The position numbers and the translations under genes were made by a program. The notes beneath the pieces are model-generated. The model saw nothing but the letters and a program-made list of their open reading frames with translations. It did not search any database and had not been told where the DNA came from. Shown here piece after piece: positions 37,331 to 52,500 of a stretch of 64,000 bases of DNA. Origin of the DNA: Camillea tinctor (Eukaryota > Ascomycota > Sordariomycetes > Xylariales > Xylariaceae); the NCBI GenBank assembly GCA_022578605.1, contig MU394082.1, positions 362,097-426,096 on the forward strand. Reading direction: 5' to 3'. The number at the start of each line of letters is the position of its first letter. Position 1 is the first letter of the stretch.

Positions 37331-39616
37331 CTACCGTGCGGATCTCCAAGATTTGATGCCGCTATTCGGCTTGAGGCGGCCTTCAAGAGGGATCTCAACG
37401 TGCCCAGTCATTTTGTGTTTCACATCCTGGAGAAACAGAGAAACTGGAGTGTCGAATATCTTCGTCAGACGTCCAAGTTCGTAGAAAGCTTTTTTACAAA
37501 GGGGGAGAGCTTACATATCATGGCAACAATCGCGATGGCGGAATTGGTAATCCAGACATAGCTAAAAGCCTGCGCTGCCACCGTCATCGAGACATCCTGA
37601 GCAGTCGTAAGAATTGTAGAGTTTATTCCAGGTATGGTGGTTGGAGAATTCTGTCCCCCATTCACGAAACTATTTGAAAAGTCTACCGCCAAACTAGCCG
37701 GCAATCCAAAATTTGTTACGGCTGTGGTGATCACACTAGTCAGATGAGCTAAGTATTTGTCAGTGGCTACGATCGAAAGTGTCCGAAGCAGAATACCAAC
37801 CTGCCGCGTAGTTTCCTTCAATTACGGCGAATATTGTAATGCCCGTTACTCCTCCAATAGCTCTAGTTGAAGCGAGAAGAGTCCCAGCTGTGCCACTATA
37901 CCGAGTTAGCATATTTGCAAATCAACTCCGCTTTGTGAACTCACATAAGATGCGAAGGAACTGCATATGTTATGATAACAGGAGGAAGGACGGTTGTTAT
38001 CCCAACTCCAAGCCCTATGACTCCAGTGAAAACCAGCATCATAGCAAGGCGATCGTTCGTTATCAGAGCAAGAAGTCCACAGAAAAGCGCAATTGTGGCG
38101 ACAGACAGTACCAAAAGAACACGATAGTGTTTCAGAACTCCAAGAACATAGGAAGCCAATAGAATACCAACAAGTATACAAACATTCAGCGGAATCTAGT
38201 AATTAGAGTTAGCTTCTGTATTTACTATGGGTGCCATAAAGATAATTGTAAGCTGAAGTAAAGGAAAGCGGCATACTAAATATACACCAATTAAAATCGG
38301 ACTCGTCGTGAAGAGAGCGGACGCCTCAGATGGGAGGAAAGAATTAACACCATACATCAGCATTCCGTCTAGAAAAGCGATTGTGAGGATAAGAAGGAAA
38401 TTCCGGCATTCTAGAAAGCGATGATCGACTAGACCGTCTCGACGACCAAAGGTTTCTGTTGAAGTTAGTATTCGCTATCCTCGAGCACCAAGGGCATCTT
38501 TTACTGGACTGCAAGAACGGAATCACGTACCATAGATGCAGAACCCAATGAGAAGCGCTATTCCAGCCGTGATGAAGGATATGACTCTGCTGCTATTCCA
38601 TGCATAATCGCGACCACCCCAAACTAGACCCATGACAAGACCCACAACAGCGCATAGGAGACATACGATTCCCACAAAATCAATTGTTCTGAGGATTTCA
38701 AATGTGCTCTTCTCACGGAGAAGAGGGTTTGCTGGTGGCTGAAAAAGGAAAAGAATGAAGAGACCCGACAGTCCAAAGAATATGGCGTTAAAATAATATA
38801 CCCATCTCCAGCCATCTACAGACATGGTCGAAAAAGCTCCAGCTATATCAAGTTGGTATCGTCAGTACATCATCATTCATTCTGCTATGTCTTATTCAAA
38901 CCTTGAAAAAGTGGTTCACTTACAAACAAGTAAACTAAGTATACCCATGAGGCCGTTGACAACTCCCATAATGGCTTGAGAAAGGCTCCGGTGACTCGCT
39001 GGGACTATTTCCATTCCCGCTGGTATCACAAGCAACTAATGATCCTCGTCAATCTCTAATTATTCGAGCCAATTCCTGGTATTTAGGACGACTTACAAAG
39101 AGTGACGAAGCTACTCCATTGACGGCCTGTCCTATAATTATGAATTCGATAGAGTTGGCTGTACCAGCAACGACATTCCCAGCAACGCCTATAACACCGC
39201 CGACGACAATGAATGATTTCTTCCCAAAACGATCTGCCAATGTTCCCTAGCATCGTTGAGAAAGCAGTGCGTTTCAAGGGGGAGAAGGGATATCTTACCC
39301 ATATTGGCTGGAGTCCTATGAGCGGTAACAATGCGGAGTTTGGTATCCACGATGAGATGGAAGAGCCGCCTACCGATATAATAGAGTAGTGGTAAGTTGT
39401 GGATGGTCCAATGCTTGCCATAGTGCAAACTCCCCAGGCCATACCCATGCATAGAAGGACGGTATAGGTTCGGACTGTCAATTGGTAGCATGGGATGTTT
39501 GCTTCTCTGACTTCCCCGGACTTGAAAGATGAGACGAGAGTGTCGTTTTGTGTGTGATAGGCGGCTACATTTTCCTGGGTTTCCAGAAGTTCAACCTCAG
39601 GTTTGGAATTAGCCAT
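37331..39616 (-). CDS. MFS transporter, TRI12 (fungal siderophore/toxin efflux-type) family
   Basis: Nine exons: 39616..39299, 39246..39097, 39035..38924, 38842..38531, 38455..38277, 38195..37945, 37895..37801, 37748..37498 and 37426..37331, giving 587 residues. All junctions keep frame; the fourth intron has a perfect TACTAAC branch site. Membrane segments are evident throughout, with GTLADRFGKKSFIVVGGVIG (loop 2-3 motif), SVDGWRWVYYFNAIFFG, GMLMYGVNSFLP, AGTLLASTRAIGGVTG and a short cytosolic tail (HKMTGHVEIPLEG). Family role: proton-coupled export or uptake of small molecules at the plasma membrane; some relatives export fungal metabolites. The last intron (donor GTAAAA) is the least certain border. 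Clustered with the hydrolase, regulator and monooxygenase. Confidence 0.82.
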
Positions 39617-40944
39617 TATGTGTTCTAAAAGATGACAGTGACTTGGAGAAGTAGTTTGTGGGGGGGTTGAGATGCGAGGAATAATTAACGAACTTTTTTT
39701 ATTTTAAATTTGCTTTACCAGAGGGTTCCTGGGCCTTTTCTAGTCCACGTTGTGACAATAGGATAATAGCCCAAGGACGGCCCCAATAAGTCAAAGCTCT
39801 ACGAGTAATACCCCAGAATTGTTATAAAGTTTTCAAGGGCGCCCCTTGAAACTCTAGATTGGTATATGCTGCCACAGTATATCCGTGACATGTGTAAGTC
39901 TGGGTGAATACAGACTTTACCGCCAAGTTTCAGTTCAATGTGACATAGTTGTCATATCTCTCTCAGTCTTACTATAAGAAGAAATATATACCTAAGTAGG
40001 TATTTAAGGTTTCGATTTATAGGAAATATCGATTATCCATGAATTTTAACACATGTTGATTCGTTGCTATTAGTTTGCTTATTACTACTTACATATCTCC
40101 TTATGTTTAATCTTGATTTTATGATCTACTTTTTTTTCTTCAGTACTTACTCCCCCCCCCCCTCTCTCTCTCCCCCTTTAAGTTATGATCGCCTAGGTAG
40201 TGTTCATATTCCCGTTAAAAACTGCCGTTGCTGCTAGGTTTCTCCCGACCTCCAGAATATATGCCGAAATAATCTAAAACTAGATCGACATATTATATTA
40301 GGAGCACACAGCGTCGTTTGAAGTACCTAAGTCAACTTGATTGATTTTCATGTTTCTGGCTATTTGGAGAGAACTATTGTTGTAGAGACTAAGGGAACCA
40401 AGAACCACAATTATGTATGTATATGTATACCTATAGATTGTGTTGCTTTACAAGTTTGCGATAGTTTCTTTTCTTCTTCTGGCACGTCAGCGTTAGTTTA
40501 CAGCATAGATCAATACATTCACTTATTAAGATTTTTTCTATATGTCTCCCTCTCAAATAAATATTATGATGGTTACCTAAAGCATCGTAGATTAGGGACA
40601 ATAGTCCCTAATCCCTCACAGCCTTATACAGCTGTTGGTAGAGGGTTCTCCTTATCTCCGATTCATTATGTTCAGAGGTTAACCTAAGCTTTTATATGGT
40701 ACACACAAAAATTAATTTCAAAACTGTACATAGGTATGACAGCATTTCCCTCGTACGAGAATGAGCTCCACGTCCTATGGGACTAGAGATTCCCATGAAA
40801 ATCCCAATACGGAAAGCTTTTCCTATGAGATCCTCTCACGGACTATATATGAGGTTTGTAATAGTCCGACTATATTAAATGATTATTTGGCTGAGATTGG
40901 CCCATTACAAATGATATCACTAACGCTTCAGCCTTTACGACTAC
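39617..40944. other. Intergenic region with LTR-like copy B
   Basis: Upstream of the transporter and downstream of the regulator. It holds C/T-rich tracts at 40150-40180 and the 288-bp repeat at 40378-40665. No gene. Confidence 0.5.
40378..40665 (+). repeat. Solo-LTR-like dispersed repeat, copy B (288 bp)
   Basis: Full-length match to 19457-19743 in the same orientation, with TG..CA ends and CTAT/TTAT flanks (one transition apart). Shared landmarks: AGTTTGCGATAGTTTCTT, CATAGATCAATACATTC and CTGTTGGTAGAGGGT. Many differences from copy A are G-to-A or C-to-T. The internal hairpin is kept (GATTAGGGAC / GTCCCTAATC at 40590-40613). Confidence 0.65.
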
Positions 40945-43707
40945 CTAGGTTATTGCCCACAAGTTAGGGTCGTCGAACCCAATAAAATACGCGATGAGAC
41001 TTGGGTCTATTAAACCTGCGTAAATATTCTCATCTAGGCCTCGGTCTATAAGATTAGCAGCCTCTGTTTCTCCCCCCTCTGCAGTATTCGACGTGGTAAA
41101 AGAGAGGACGCTATGTGGTGCATGATATTCCGTAGTAGACATTGTCTCTAGGCCCATCAGCGTATTGCACTGTGCATGATGTTCTTCGTGTGCTGTCCTA
41201 GCTGCATGTATCACTTCCTTAGTGATTTCGGCGCATTTACGAGCCACTGAAAGTTGCTTCATGCAGTCGAATATTTCTAGACTCTGATTAAGGACCTCAA
41301 AAATATTGTCACATGGATAATAGCCAGGGTATGTTAAGACGACGTAGAGTAGCACCATACTGGCATCGAGAACGTAGGTGCAGTTATACCACCTTGAAAA
41401 CAGGTAAGTAATCCTCTTGAAACCCTACGGACAATAATACGAGGCTTACCAGGTCCGAAAATACGGCCGAAATAGATACGTTTCGTGAACAACTCGAATT
41501 GTGTCCTTTGCTGCTGTAACGCAGGAGATGATGTGGTTGGAGAATGTCTTCGATTCCTGTTTTGCAGCTTCAAAAACCAGGAATGGCCTGTGGATTAATA
41601 TCCTGGTATTGAGAAATCCTTCTAGAATTAGCTAGTACATATTCTGAGGAGATACCAGGGGCTCTTACGTAGCTTCAAAACGATTTTCTGCTTTGTAACG
41701 AACTCGCTCTCCCCTATAGGAGCGATGTCGAAGTCCAGTGTAGAGGGGAGGCAGAATTTCCATTCTAGTAAGTCTTGTTCAAATTGCTGAGCTCGTCCAA
41801 CCATACCTGTTAATCCTCCATCAATGCCAACTTGACTCGCATTGGCTACAGCTCTGTCCATAATACGTGCCAGTTCTACCATATAGTTGATGATATTCGG
41901 TGATGGACATTCGGAAGCCTGCAGGCTCTGTTACTCAATGGAGATGCTGAAGCTGAAAAGAGAAAAGACTTACGGAAGAACACGGAAATGGGATAGCATA
42001 GCGTTCAGGTTCTTGCAAGAAGGATTGGCGTCCTGCTGAAGAGCACATTTCACTTACCAGTTAGATGAAAAGTTCAGCCATAACCAAAATATTGCCACTC
42101 ACATTTCATGCACATAAAGGGTCCTAAAAGGAAGAAGGTTAATAAACGTATAACATTATCGAATTAAGCATATTTCTTTTGACATACCACCAAAGAATCC
42201 TCTCATTTTTAGACTCGTCATTCAGAGTGGCCCTTGCCGGAATCCCCATAGCAAATGCCGTACGGATCGCTATCCCGCTATACATATAACAGCTATGAGG
42301 TTTCAGTGCGTTTTGGCAGAAGACTGACTATGAAGCATTAGGCTGGGACGCGTTGTTTGGCTGAAGAAACCCCTACCAATAACGAAAGTGTCTGCACGGT
42401 CTCAAGCGAGCTTGACTCATAAATATCTTCGAGACATGATTTCGATCTCTCAAAAAATAACCTTGCAGCTCGAATAGGTGGATATGGGAGCGGTGATTTA
42501 GAGCAAATCCCCTCCTGCTGCTCAACTTCGTTTAAAAATAGGATAGTTCGATCCCACATGAGCATGGATGTTTCACCAGCAGTGATAGCGCCAACCGCAA
42601 GGACAGCGTTGAAAAGAGCTGAAAATCTGTCCTTTGTTCGTCTATGGACTGATGATGTCGATTGCCTCGTTACTTTGTTCTTCCACACTTTATTTTCGCA
42701 CCGAATCATAAACGATGATTGCTCCAAAATAGGATGTATGCAATGGAGATTCTGAAAGTAAAGCCTCGCGCATTCTTTCTCAACTTCGATTTCAATTTCC
42801 TCTAAACCCATCGCTATTTTATAGGGGTGTGCCTGCTGAGAATGGGCAGGCTGGGACTGCTCTCTCGTCCTAGCCGGGCTTGTAGATGGATGCCTTTCTG
42901 ATCTAATTGTGTCGCTATAAATACTATAGTCCGAACTGTGCATAAGATCGACTACACAGGTATCGTGAGTGTGTTTTGGGGCCATGTACCTTTGTTGATC
43001 TTGTCGCTGTCGAGCATTGGCCCGGGAGCGAAGCCGGGATAGAAAATAAAATGTACCGGTTGGGCCATAGAATTCGGCTCCTTTAGTATGCTTGTTAAAT
43101 TCACCGAGGCCACCTGCATTGCTCTGTAAGGACGGTCTAGACAACTTCTCGGAGTCATTGTGTAGAGGTGTCGTCGGTATATTAAATGAAGGAGATGCCT
43201 GGATACTGTCTGATCCATTTGGAGAGGTTGCGGGGGTTGTGCTCGTCGATAGTCTTGAGATACGCGTTAGAGTACTACCGGCAATCCTCTCCTCGCGTCC
43301 GCTGGCTGAATTTGTATAATTCTGACGCGATTTGGTATGGCAAGACTCTGGAAGATGCGATATCGAAGCTCGTTCGACGGTGCTATAAGGATTAGACGAT
43401 TGCTTCTCCTTATAGGAGCACTCAAATGTGTGGCCTAAGGTAACTCATTAGTGAACACACACTTGATAGAGTGACAGAACATACTTACGGATGCAAGTCG
43501 AACAAGGGAACGCTCCATTACACTAGAGTCTCAACGGTCAATCTAGAAATAGAAAAACAAATAGGGGCAAAGCCTTACTTTGACCTTTCGATTTCGACAA
43601 GTGTCGCATGCAATAGCAGCCCGTATCCTCATCCTCCGTTTTGAAGTCCTTGATAAGCCCCCGCTAGCTTCCTTAGTCGAATCTATCTCCTGTACCATAT
43701 CTAACAT
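40945..43707 (-). CDS. Zn2Cys6 fungal-specific transcription factor
   Basis: Nine exons: 43707..43579, 43522..43489, 43434..42377, 42327..42188, 42123..42103, 42052..41974, 41927..41669, 41621..41450 and 41392..40945, giving 779 residues. Exons 1-3 build a complete cluster: C34-X2-C37-X6-C44-X5-C50-X2-C53-X6-C60, with basic residues before it. The fungal-specific domain follows (ARLYFQNLHCIHPILEQSSF, SLETVQTLSLLSVFCQNAL, YSGIAIRTAFAMGIPARATL), then TRILIHRPFLVFEAAKQ and a C-terminal region. Least certain are the tiny exon 5, the acceptor of exon 6 (AAG close to a CTAAC) and the acceptor of exon 7. Divergent from the FAD monooxygenase across 867 bp, so it probably controls that gene and the cluster. 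Confidence 0.8.
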
Positions 43708-44574
43708 CTGTCCAGGAACTTAAGCTATGAAAAAGCTAGCAATGTCACGATAAGAGCATATTCAGTGAAAACCTCACAAACATGAGGATACTGGAATGTA
43801 TGGTGGGGATCTCCAAATCCCTACTCTTGCTTCACCCCGCAAGTGGTCTAGGCCGGCGCTAAGTGTGACGTTTCACTAAAGTTATGCTAACGATGCAGAT
43901 ATTTGAACTACCCTTGCACATATTAAGGCGGCTTGTAGAGTCTCTCTAGAATCACGTACACAGTAAAAGCTTTGAAAGCTTGGCTCATAACCGATAGAAG
44001 AACTTGTAATAGAAGTTCGACCGACAATACGGATAGAGCATATTAGTTCATTATTGCTAAGGATGATGAAGGCTACCAAATAGAACACGGGATTAACGGG
44101 TCTTTACTCCGTACTCTATCCGCATCTAGTAAGTCCTGCCAAGCTCTAAAAGCCAATCAAAATACGAAGTTCGGAAGACGCACTTCTAACTTCATGGTAA
44201 CCTAGGGCAACCCACCAATCGGGTGGCAGTTTTCGGAGACATTCCGATGTCCGTACTCCTCATTCTTGACTTATCTATATGGAAGCATGGGTATGAAGGG
44301 CAGCAATATTTGTGAAATTTCGGTGATTGTAGCCCTGTAACGACATCTGTATGTCTGAAGATGGTTATCCAGTTCACAAGGATTGCTATTTAAAATGCAT
44401 ATTGCAAACTACTTTCTCTTGAAAGTAAACACCGCAACTAATTTTGTACCCTTTAAACAGCAACATTTCGAGTTATTGACAAAATTGGCCGTGACCGTAG
44501 CTTGGCCAGATCTGACTTACACAACGGTCTCAAACACGGATAGCATACTCAAAGCGACAGTGGCTGAAAGGAAT
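43708..44574. promoter_or_regulatory. Bidirectional promoter between regulator and monooxygenase
   Basis: The 867-bp divergent intergenic region holds an inverted CGG pair with 7-bp spacing (CGG AGACATT CCG at 44234-44246) followed by another TCCG, and the word TCCGTACTC occurs twice (about 44107 and 44250). Zn2Cys6 proteins bind CGG half-sites in pairs (established). That the neighbouring regulator binds here is inference. An upstream in-frame extension of the monooxygenase frame begins at 44383, so a longer N-terminus cannot be excluded. Confidence 0.45.
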
Positions 44575-46762
<2,188 letters not shown>

Positions 46763-47513
46763 ATAGTGTCAGGAAGTAGATTATGGGACTGTACCAAGTG
46801 GTATAAGGAAACACGTGCATATATGTACCGCACCAGAAATAGTTGTATTTTATCTCTAGAGACCTTGGTTTCTAAGCAAAGAAGATTAACAGTAGGGTTT
46901 AACGTGTTTACGCGAGTTAGTATACATTTCCCATGTTGTTTAGGGGCATAAAGTATTATTAAGTTATCATTAAAAAAGAAAAAAAAAACTATAAAAAAGG
47001 AGAAAAGTTGGATAAGATGGCATACCATCCTACGCTTTTAAAAGTGATGAGGGCTCCTTATTCGGGGAGCTTTACCCAATAGTTTCTGAAAGCATGTGGG
47101 CTCCATTATGTAGATCTTAATATTATAGAGGCGACGGCTTCATATAAGTCTTTACGTTTGAAAAACGTTAACTACCTAGTATGTAGTAAACTATTTTATA
47201 TATATAGTAGCAGTGATTGAAATTATTATTACGTATCTAGGTACTTAAGCAACTTTAGATCTTCATAGAGAATGCATTGATACGTAGTGGTACTTGGTTT
47301 ATTATTTGACAGGAGTTGGGATGCCTGCATAAATACAATAAGTTTGTATTGTCTGATATGTAACGAGTAGCTGACAATTCATTAGCTGATCGGCTGCATA
47401 CAGTAGTCAAGTTGTCCTATATACGCAAAGCGTACAAAGGTGAGGTGGCTACAGCCGACAGCCTGCCTCCTTTCCTGAGACCCTTCAAGTGATCAAGCAA
47501 ACAAGCAATCACA
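46763..47513. other. Intergenic region
   Basis: 750 bp of AT-rich DNA with an A-rich run at about 46970-47000. No gene seen. Confidence 0.5.
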
Positions 47514-48633
47514 ATGACTGAAAAATATCCCTCACTCGATAGTAAAGAGTCGTTCAATCTCTATGAGCAACGGAATACCGAGGACGAAGCAAAGAAGGGA
47601 TGTGTCAGGACCTACGAAGTCACAGGCGACAACAGCTGGATCTACTACAACATCGAGTCCGACTACTTTGTCACAGTGGAACAAGTCCTTGGCGTGTATG
47701 GTTGGGAAAAAACCACAGAACTCAAAGGTGTGAAGACTCACACTCAGCGGATGACCTTAATGATTCTCAAAGTTGTAGTCGTGGGCAAGGATCCAGAGTC
47801 CAGATTGTCAAGTGCGATCCGTGGCAGTCACTTTGGCCCGGCAAATATGAACCCGAAGATATAAGGGGCTCTTTGAGAACCAGGGGACAGGCGCCAAGGC
47901 CGAGCCGGTAGTGGAGGCCTGGACACCATTTCGAAAGGAAAAGCTCACCAACCCAATGCCAGATCAGTTTAAGCAAACCGATCGTAAAGGCGGCAAGGCC
48001 GGATACACATACAGCGGTGCCAATGCGCAAGCAGAACTAAGCAGAGAGACTGAGGTCGCCTTCAAACGCACCTGGTATGATAAGGCGTACGCATCAACTA
48101 TCATAAATCGCGTCTCGGGGAAGAGAAAAGGTGCAAGGTGGCAAATGGACACGAGCAACATCCAAGTGAACAGCGTCCCCCCGGAGACTTATGTTGCGGT
48201 TCTCTTCTCTCGCGAGTCGGACGTGCCATACCTTGTTCACTTCGACATCGAAGTAAAGGGCAGTACCACGTACGACTTCAAAAATAAGGTCAAGCGAACC
48301 TTTGGCCTGCGTCCAGGCCACACGAGGCCGTTTCTAATAGAGCCATCACAGAATCCCAAATTCCGGGGTGGGGAAGGTGAAGACGTTCTGCTCAAGATCC
48401 AGCCAGAAAATTTAGGCAGCCTCAGATCTGAAGGTGATAGCACAGAGTTGAGAATTGTTTGAAGGTCAGGCGAGCCGCTGGCCGTGCAAGAAACTTTACC
48501 ACAGGAAGACGGCCAGGCTGGCGGTGGAGATAGACCAGAAGCAAGCGAGGAGAGGGGGGCGAACGATGAGGATGATGATTTTGCGGAGGAAGCTGTCGTA
48601 GACGAGATTGTGGATGTCGATTTTTTAGAATAG
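47514..48633 (+). pseudogene. Unrecognised gene broken by two frameshifts and a stop
   Basis: Coding-like sequence runs on through three frames. Frame one opens at ATG 47514 (MTEKYPSLDSKESF, SWIYYNIESDYFVTVEQVLG) to about 47740. A second frame covers about 47745-47870 (QIVKCDPWQSLWPGKYEPED). A third begins about 47872 (KYTWYD-like region: FKRTWYDKAYASTIINR, YVAVLFSRESDVPYLVHFD) and reaches TGA 48460-48462. The same frame then continues with an acidic tail (NDEDDDFAEEAVVDEIVDVD) to TAG 48631. I do not recognise the family. No signal peptide or membrane segment is evident. It precedes the NACHT-ankyrin gene on the same strand. Sequencing errors rather than decay are possible for the frameshifts. 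Confidence 0.6.
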
Positions 48634-49588
48634 CGTAGGTTAGGCATGTGCTACGACCCACCTATTTAGGTGGAATCGCCAGGAACGCAAAAACTGTTAT
48701 TCAACATTCAGTTACTATTTTAGGCAGTTACTATTTTAGGAATACATGTACAAACTAGCCATTCTTATTAGCTAGTGAAACGAAGTGATCACTAACGATT
48801 ACTCGGATCACCAACAGTATTGGCAGCAACCAGACATAATTGCTGTGGTTTGAAGGTACATTTATTATAGTTATTCGTTCTTTAGCTATCAATTAAATGC
48901 TTTTTTCTACCCAGAATTATTCATATGGGTCCTTAAAATCCCTCTAACAAGCATACACTAAAAATGCTCTAAACCAACCTCGAATCACCATAACCCCTAA
49001 AGTCAAAATAACCCAGTACGTGGCCTACCCGGTGATGTTTATGTCCTCGTGTGCTAGGTATAGGTAATTAACCACATGACGTATAAACGAAAATAAGATC
49101 ATCATAGGTTTATTAGCTACATAAGTACTACCTACCTAGGTATAAGCTACTTGTCAAAGGACAATTAACATATGCTTTTGTCCGCAACACAAGGTCCTAC
49201 CCGTCATACCCCAGCTGCAGGATAAACGAGGGAATTGGTTGTAAGGATGTTGGTGCGCTGTGTGAACCTCTTGCTGACTCTTATTTTATACCCCCAAGGG
49301 TGCTTGTAACACCTTCCTTAGCACATCTAGCAGTTTCCCTTCTGATGATTCGAGATCCGGTGGGTGATTGGGCGTGATAATTGCCATTCAGTCAGTAATG
49401 GTTGTCAGACGTGAGACCCATGACTTTCTTCCCTTTTTTTTTCTTCCCCAGCACTAACTCCCAGTCAATCCACCCCTCCTAGATCCAACAGCCCACCGAC
49501 CATTCTCCTTCTTCGCACAGGTATCTAATTGTCCCCATCCCATAAAATAGGTTTATTGACTCTAGCTATCTAGATAATACGGACCGCG
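48634..49588. other. Intergenic region upstream of the NACHT-ankyrin gene
   Basis: It contains a segment at 48649-48710 that resembles one at 53869-53930, a 16-bp tandem duplication (CAGTTACTATTTTAGG at 48709-48740), TACCTAGGTA words near 49130, and a pyrimidine-rich tract (49430-49510) that probably belongs to the promoter of the downstream gene. Confidence 0.5.
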
Positions 49589-52500
49589 ATGATGGAAACC
49601 TCATATCTAGATCTCAAACCCACCTTGAGTGATCAGAGTTATCAGGGTAATCGAGGCAGTCTGTCAAAATCAAGCCATTTCCCATACCAGCCCGACATCT
49701 ACCAACCTGATACCCATCTTCGACAAGTTTCAACCCGGCTTTCCCGGGAATTGCAATCGATTAGCGATTCTGTTGCGCAACTGAAAGAGTCCATACCGTC
49801 TGAGAAGGAGGCCACGTCGGGAATCTGGAAATTCGCGGATATCATCCACCAAGAAATGCAAGATGCAACATCTAGAGTCAAAAACATACGGCTTGTTGAT
49901 ACAACCAAAGAGCCTGGAACAACGTACTCTCGCCTGACTTCTGAAATCAAAGACCTGCAGAATATACTAGGGATGATCAATAGTCTCATTAGCCACTCAA
50001 TAGACCCGTGCCCGCATACAAAGAAGGCGCTCCATTTTCTCAAACCCAAGCGTTTCAAGGTCAAAAAGAAACGTCCCGTATCACTGATAGCACTACAGGC
50101 CAAAGTCCAAGTTGCCTGCATAAGTCAGGACGTCTTCTTAGCATTAATGAACATCATAGAAGCACTTGAGAAGAGATGTTCGATAGAGAAAGAAAGGCAC
50201 TTGAACGAAGCTCAAGATTTGCAAGAACGGCTGCAAAGGATTCACGCTACGAAGATTTATTCGCACTTATCGTAAGTTTAGACTAAGTCCACGGCCTTTG
50301 GAATTAGAATTGACAATAGCTTGACGATAGATTCAACCGATTAGGGAATGTCACAAAAGCCCAGGGCCAAGTTCGACCAACCGCCGTCCCGCCTCAGATG
50401 GGCCAGGAACTCGGGAATAGAATCTTGAATGTCATACCTAGCATTCTTGATCGGCAGTACAACCCGTATCGAGACTACTCAATCAACGACTACAATGTCA
50501 GACGTCATAGATATTTCCAGGGTAACCGACTAGAAGGTACTTGCAGTTGGCTTCTTGACAGCGAGGACTTTGAACAATGGCTCAATGCACCACGAGGCCA
50601 AGGTAAAACAATTTGGTGCTGGGGCGTCCCAGGGACTGGCAAGAGCACTCTTGCGTATGGATCCATAAAATATCTGTATAAAAGCTTCTTCTAGCATCGA
50701 AACTAACTAGGGTGTATAGATCATGTGTTGTCGATAAACTTGCGAATATCGACCGCGTACACGCCTATTATTATCTTGGGCCATATAATGGACATCTAGT
50801 TGAAAGATTGGTGCTGAGTCTTCTTCAGCAATTGTGTGATTTGGGACACGAGTTGAAATCTGATGACCTTGCCACGTATCTACCAGAGTTCGGCCTCTTT
50901 CCATCTTCCGGCGAAACGAGAAACTCCGCGGAAACCAAACACAGGGATACTAAGGACACTGAAGCACAACTCATTGAAAACACCCAGGGAACACTCACTA
51001 GAGACTATGATGCTAGTGCGGGTGATCCACCATCGATTATACGTCCAAGCTCAATCATTGAACCCCAGGTGAACATCACTATTGTGGAATCTCATGAAGC
51101 CCTCAATTGTGAAGAGACTACCGTTCCTAACGAGGTTAATCAATCACAAAACATGGTTGATATCATTCAATTCTCATCAGGGACAGTTGGGAATGTTCAG
51201 GCGCTCGAAAAAAAATCACAAGCGACGTTCTCCCCTTCACTAGCGGCACTCATTGCTTGCCTCTGCCAAGTTATCTCTAGGATCGAAACCCATATCTTCA
51301 TTGTTATTGACGGATGGGATGAAAGAAACCAGAAGCCTTCGGATATCGGTGATTTCTACAATGTCATTAGGAAGCTACAATCATTTAACTGCAGATTATT
51401 CTTGACAGCCAGAAACGAACCAAGTCCCAAATCCGTATACATTCACACACCCCTCCCTATGTCATGGTCATCCAATCACGGGGATGTGGCATCTTTCGTG
51501 CACACCCGACTAGATGATTTCTTCAAGGCTACTTCCATTTTCGATATCCAAGACAACACGTTCGATGGACTGCCCAAAATCATAGCCACTAAGTGCCAGG
51601 GAATGTAAGTATAGTTTCCAGTGTAGCAGATGAGCTCATATCTAATAAAACTTGGAAGGTTTTCAACCGCCATATTATGGGTCAATCTCCTGCTCAACTC
51701 TATTCAGAGTTCTGTGTTTCCTAAAGGACACCGCGTAAGAGAGTTTGATTTATCTGATGAATTCCGGGTCAATCTCCGCCCATTGTTATTAGACATACGA
51801 ATGGAGGGGCAGACTTTCACGCCCAGCTTGCTCGCTAGAAGTAACTTTCAGGCCTTGGAAAGAGACGAGCCGGTCATTGCAATTCCGTCGAAGATTATTC
51901 TAGTATGGCTAGCAACAACAGGAGCTCCGCTTTCAGTAGCAGACCTCAGCATTGTAGTTCCGGAGATTTGCAGTCGCTGTCCAGGATATAGTTATCAACT
52001 CAGTTCATCACTAAAGAGTGAGGCTTGGGAGACTATCTTGGATCGCCTGTCTGGACTCGTTGTTATTGACCCTGGAACTCTTTTGATACGTCTTGTTTCC
52101 GAGGAGGTTAGCAACGAGGTGAAAACCTTCTGGCTTGACTCTCCGAAAACAAGTAGTTCTGGGTTAGCTCCTTCCTCGAGTGGTATCCTCGCTGAGATTG
52201 CAGTCTACTGCATGCGATACTTGCTTGAAATCGAGGTACAGGATGAAGATCTCCAATTCGAAAAGCAGGTTGTTCGCCTCTTGCAGAATAAATCCTTCCT
52301 CGTTCATATAATCCTTGGTTGTCGGCATTACTACAGAATGCCCCAAGCTTTCGTGTCGTCAGCACAAGAGGTTTCCGCTTTGTCATCTCAAGAAGATCAA
52401 CTGGGAGGGCTCAATGAACTATCAAAGGGGGGCTCGAGAAGCATCACTAATGATTACCAAAAGGAGAAGGAGATAGATGTTCCAAACATTGAAACGGAGC

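Noticed and set aside
38344..38526. Apparent frame break in the TRI12-type transporter suggesting a pseudogene
   Set aside because: An intron from 38530 to 38456 with donor GTACGT, a perfect TACTAAC and acceptor CAG removes the stops and joins conserved sequence.
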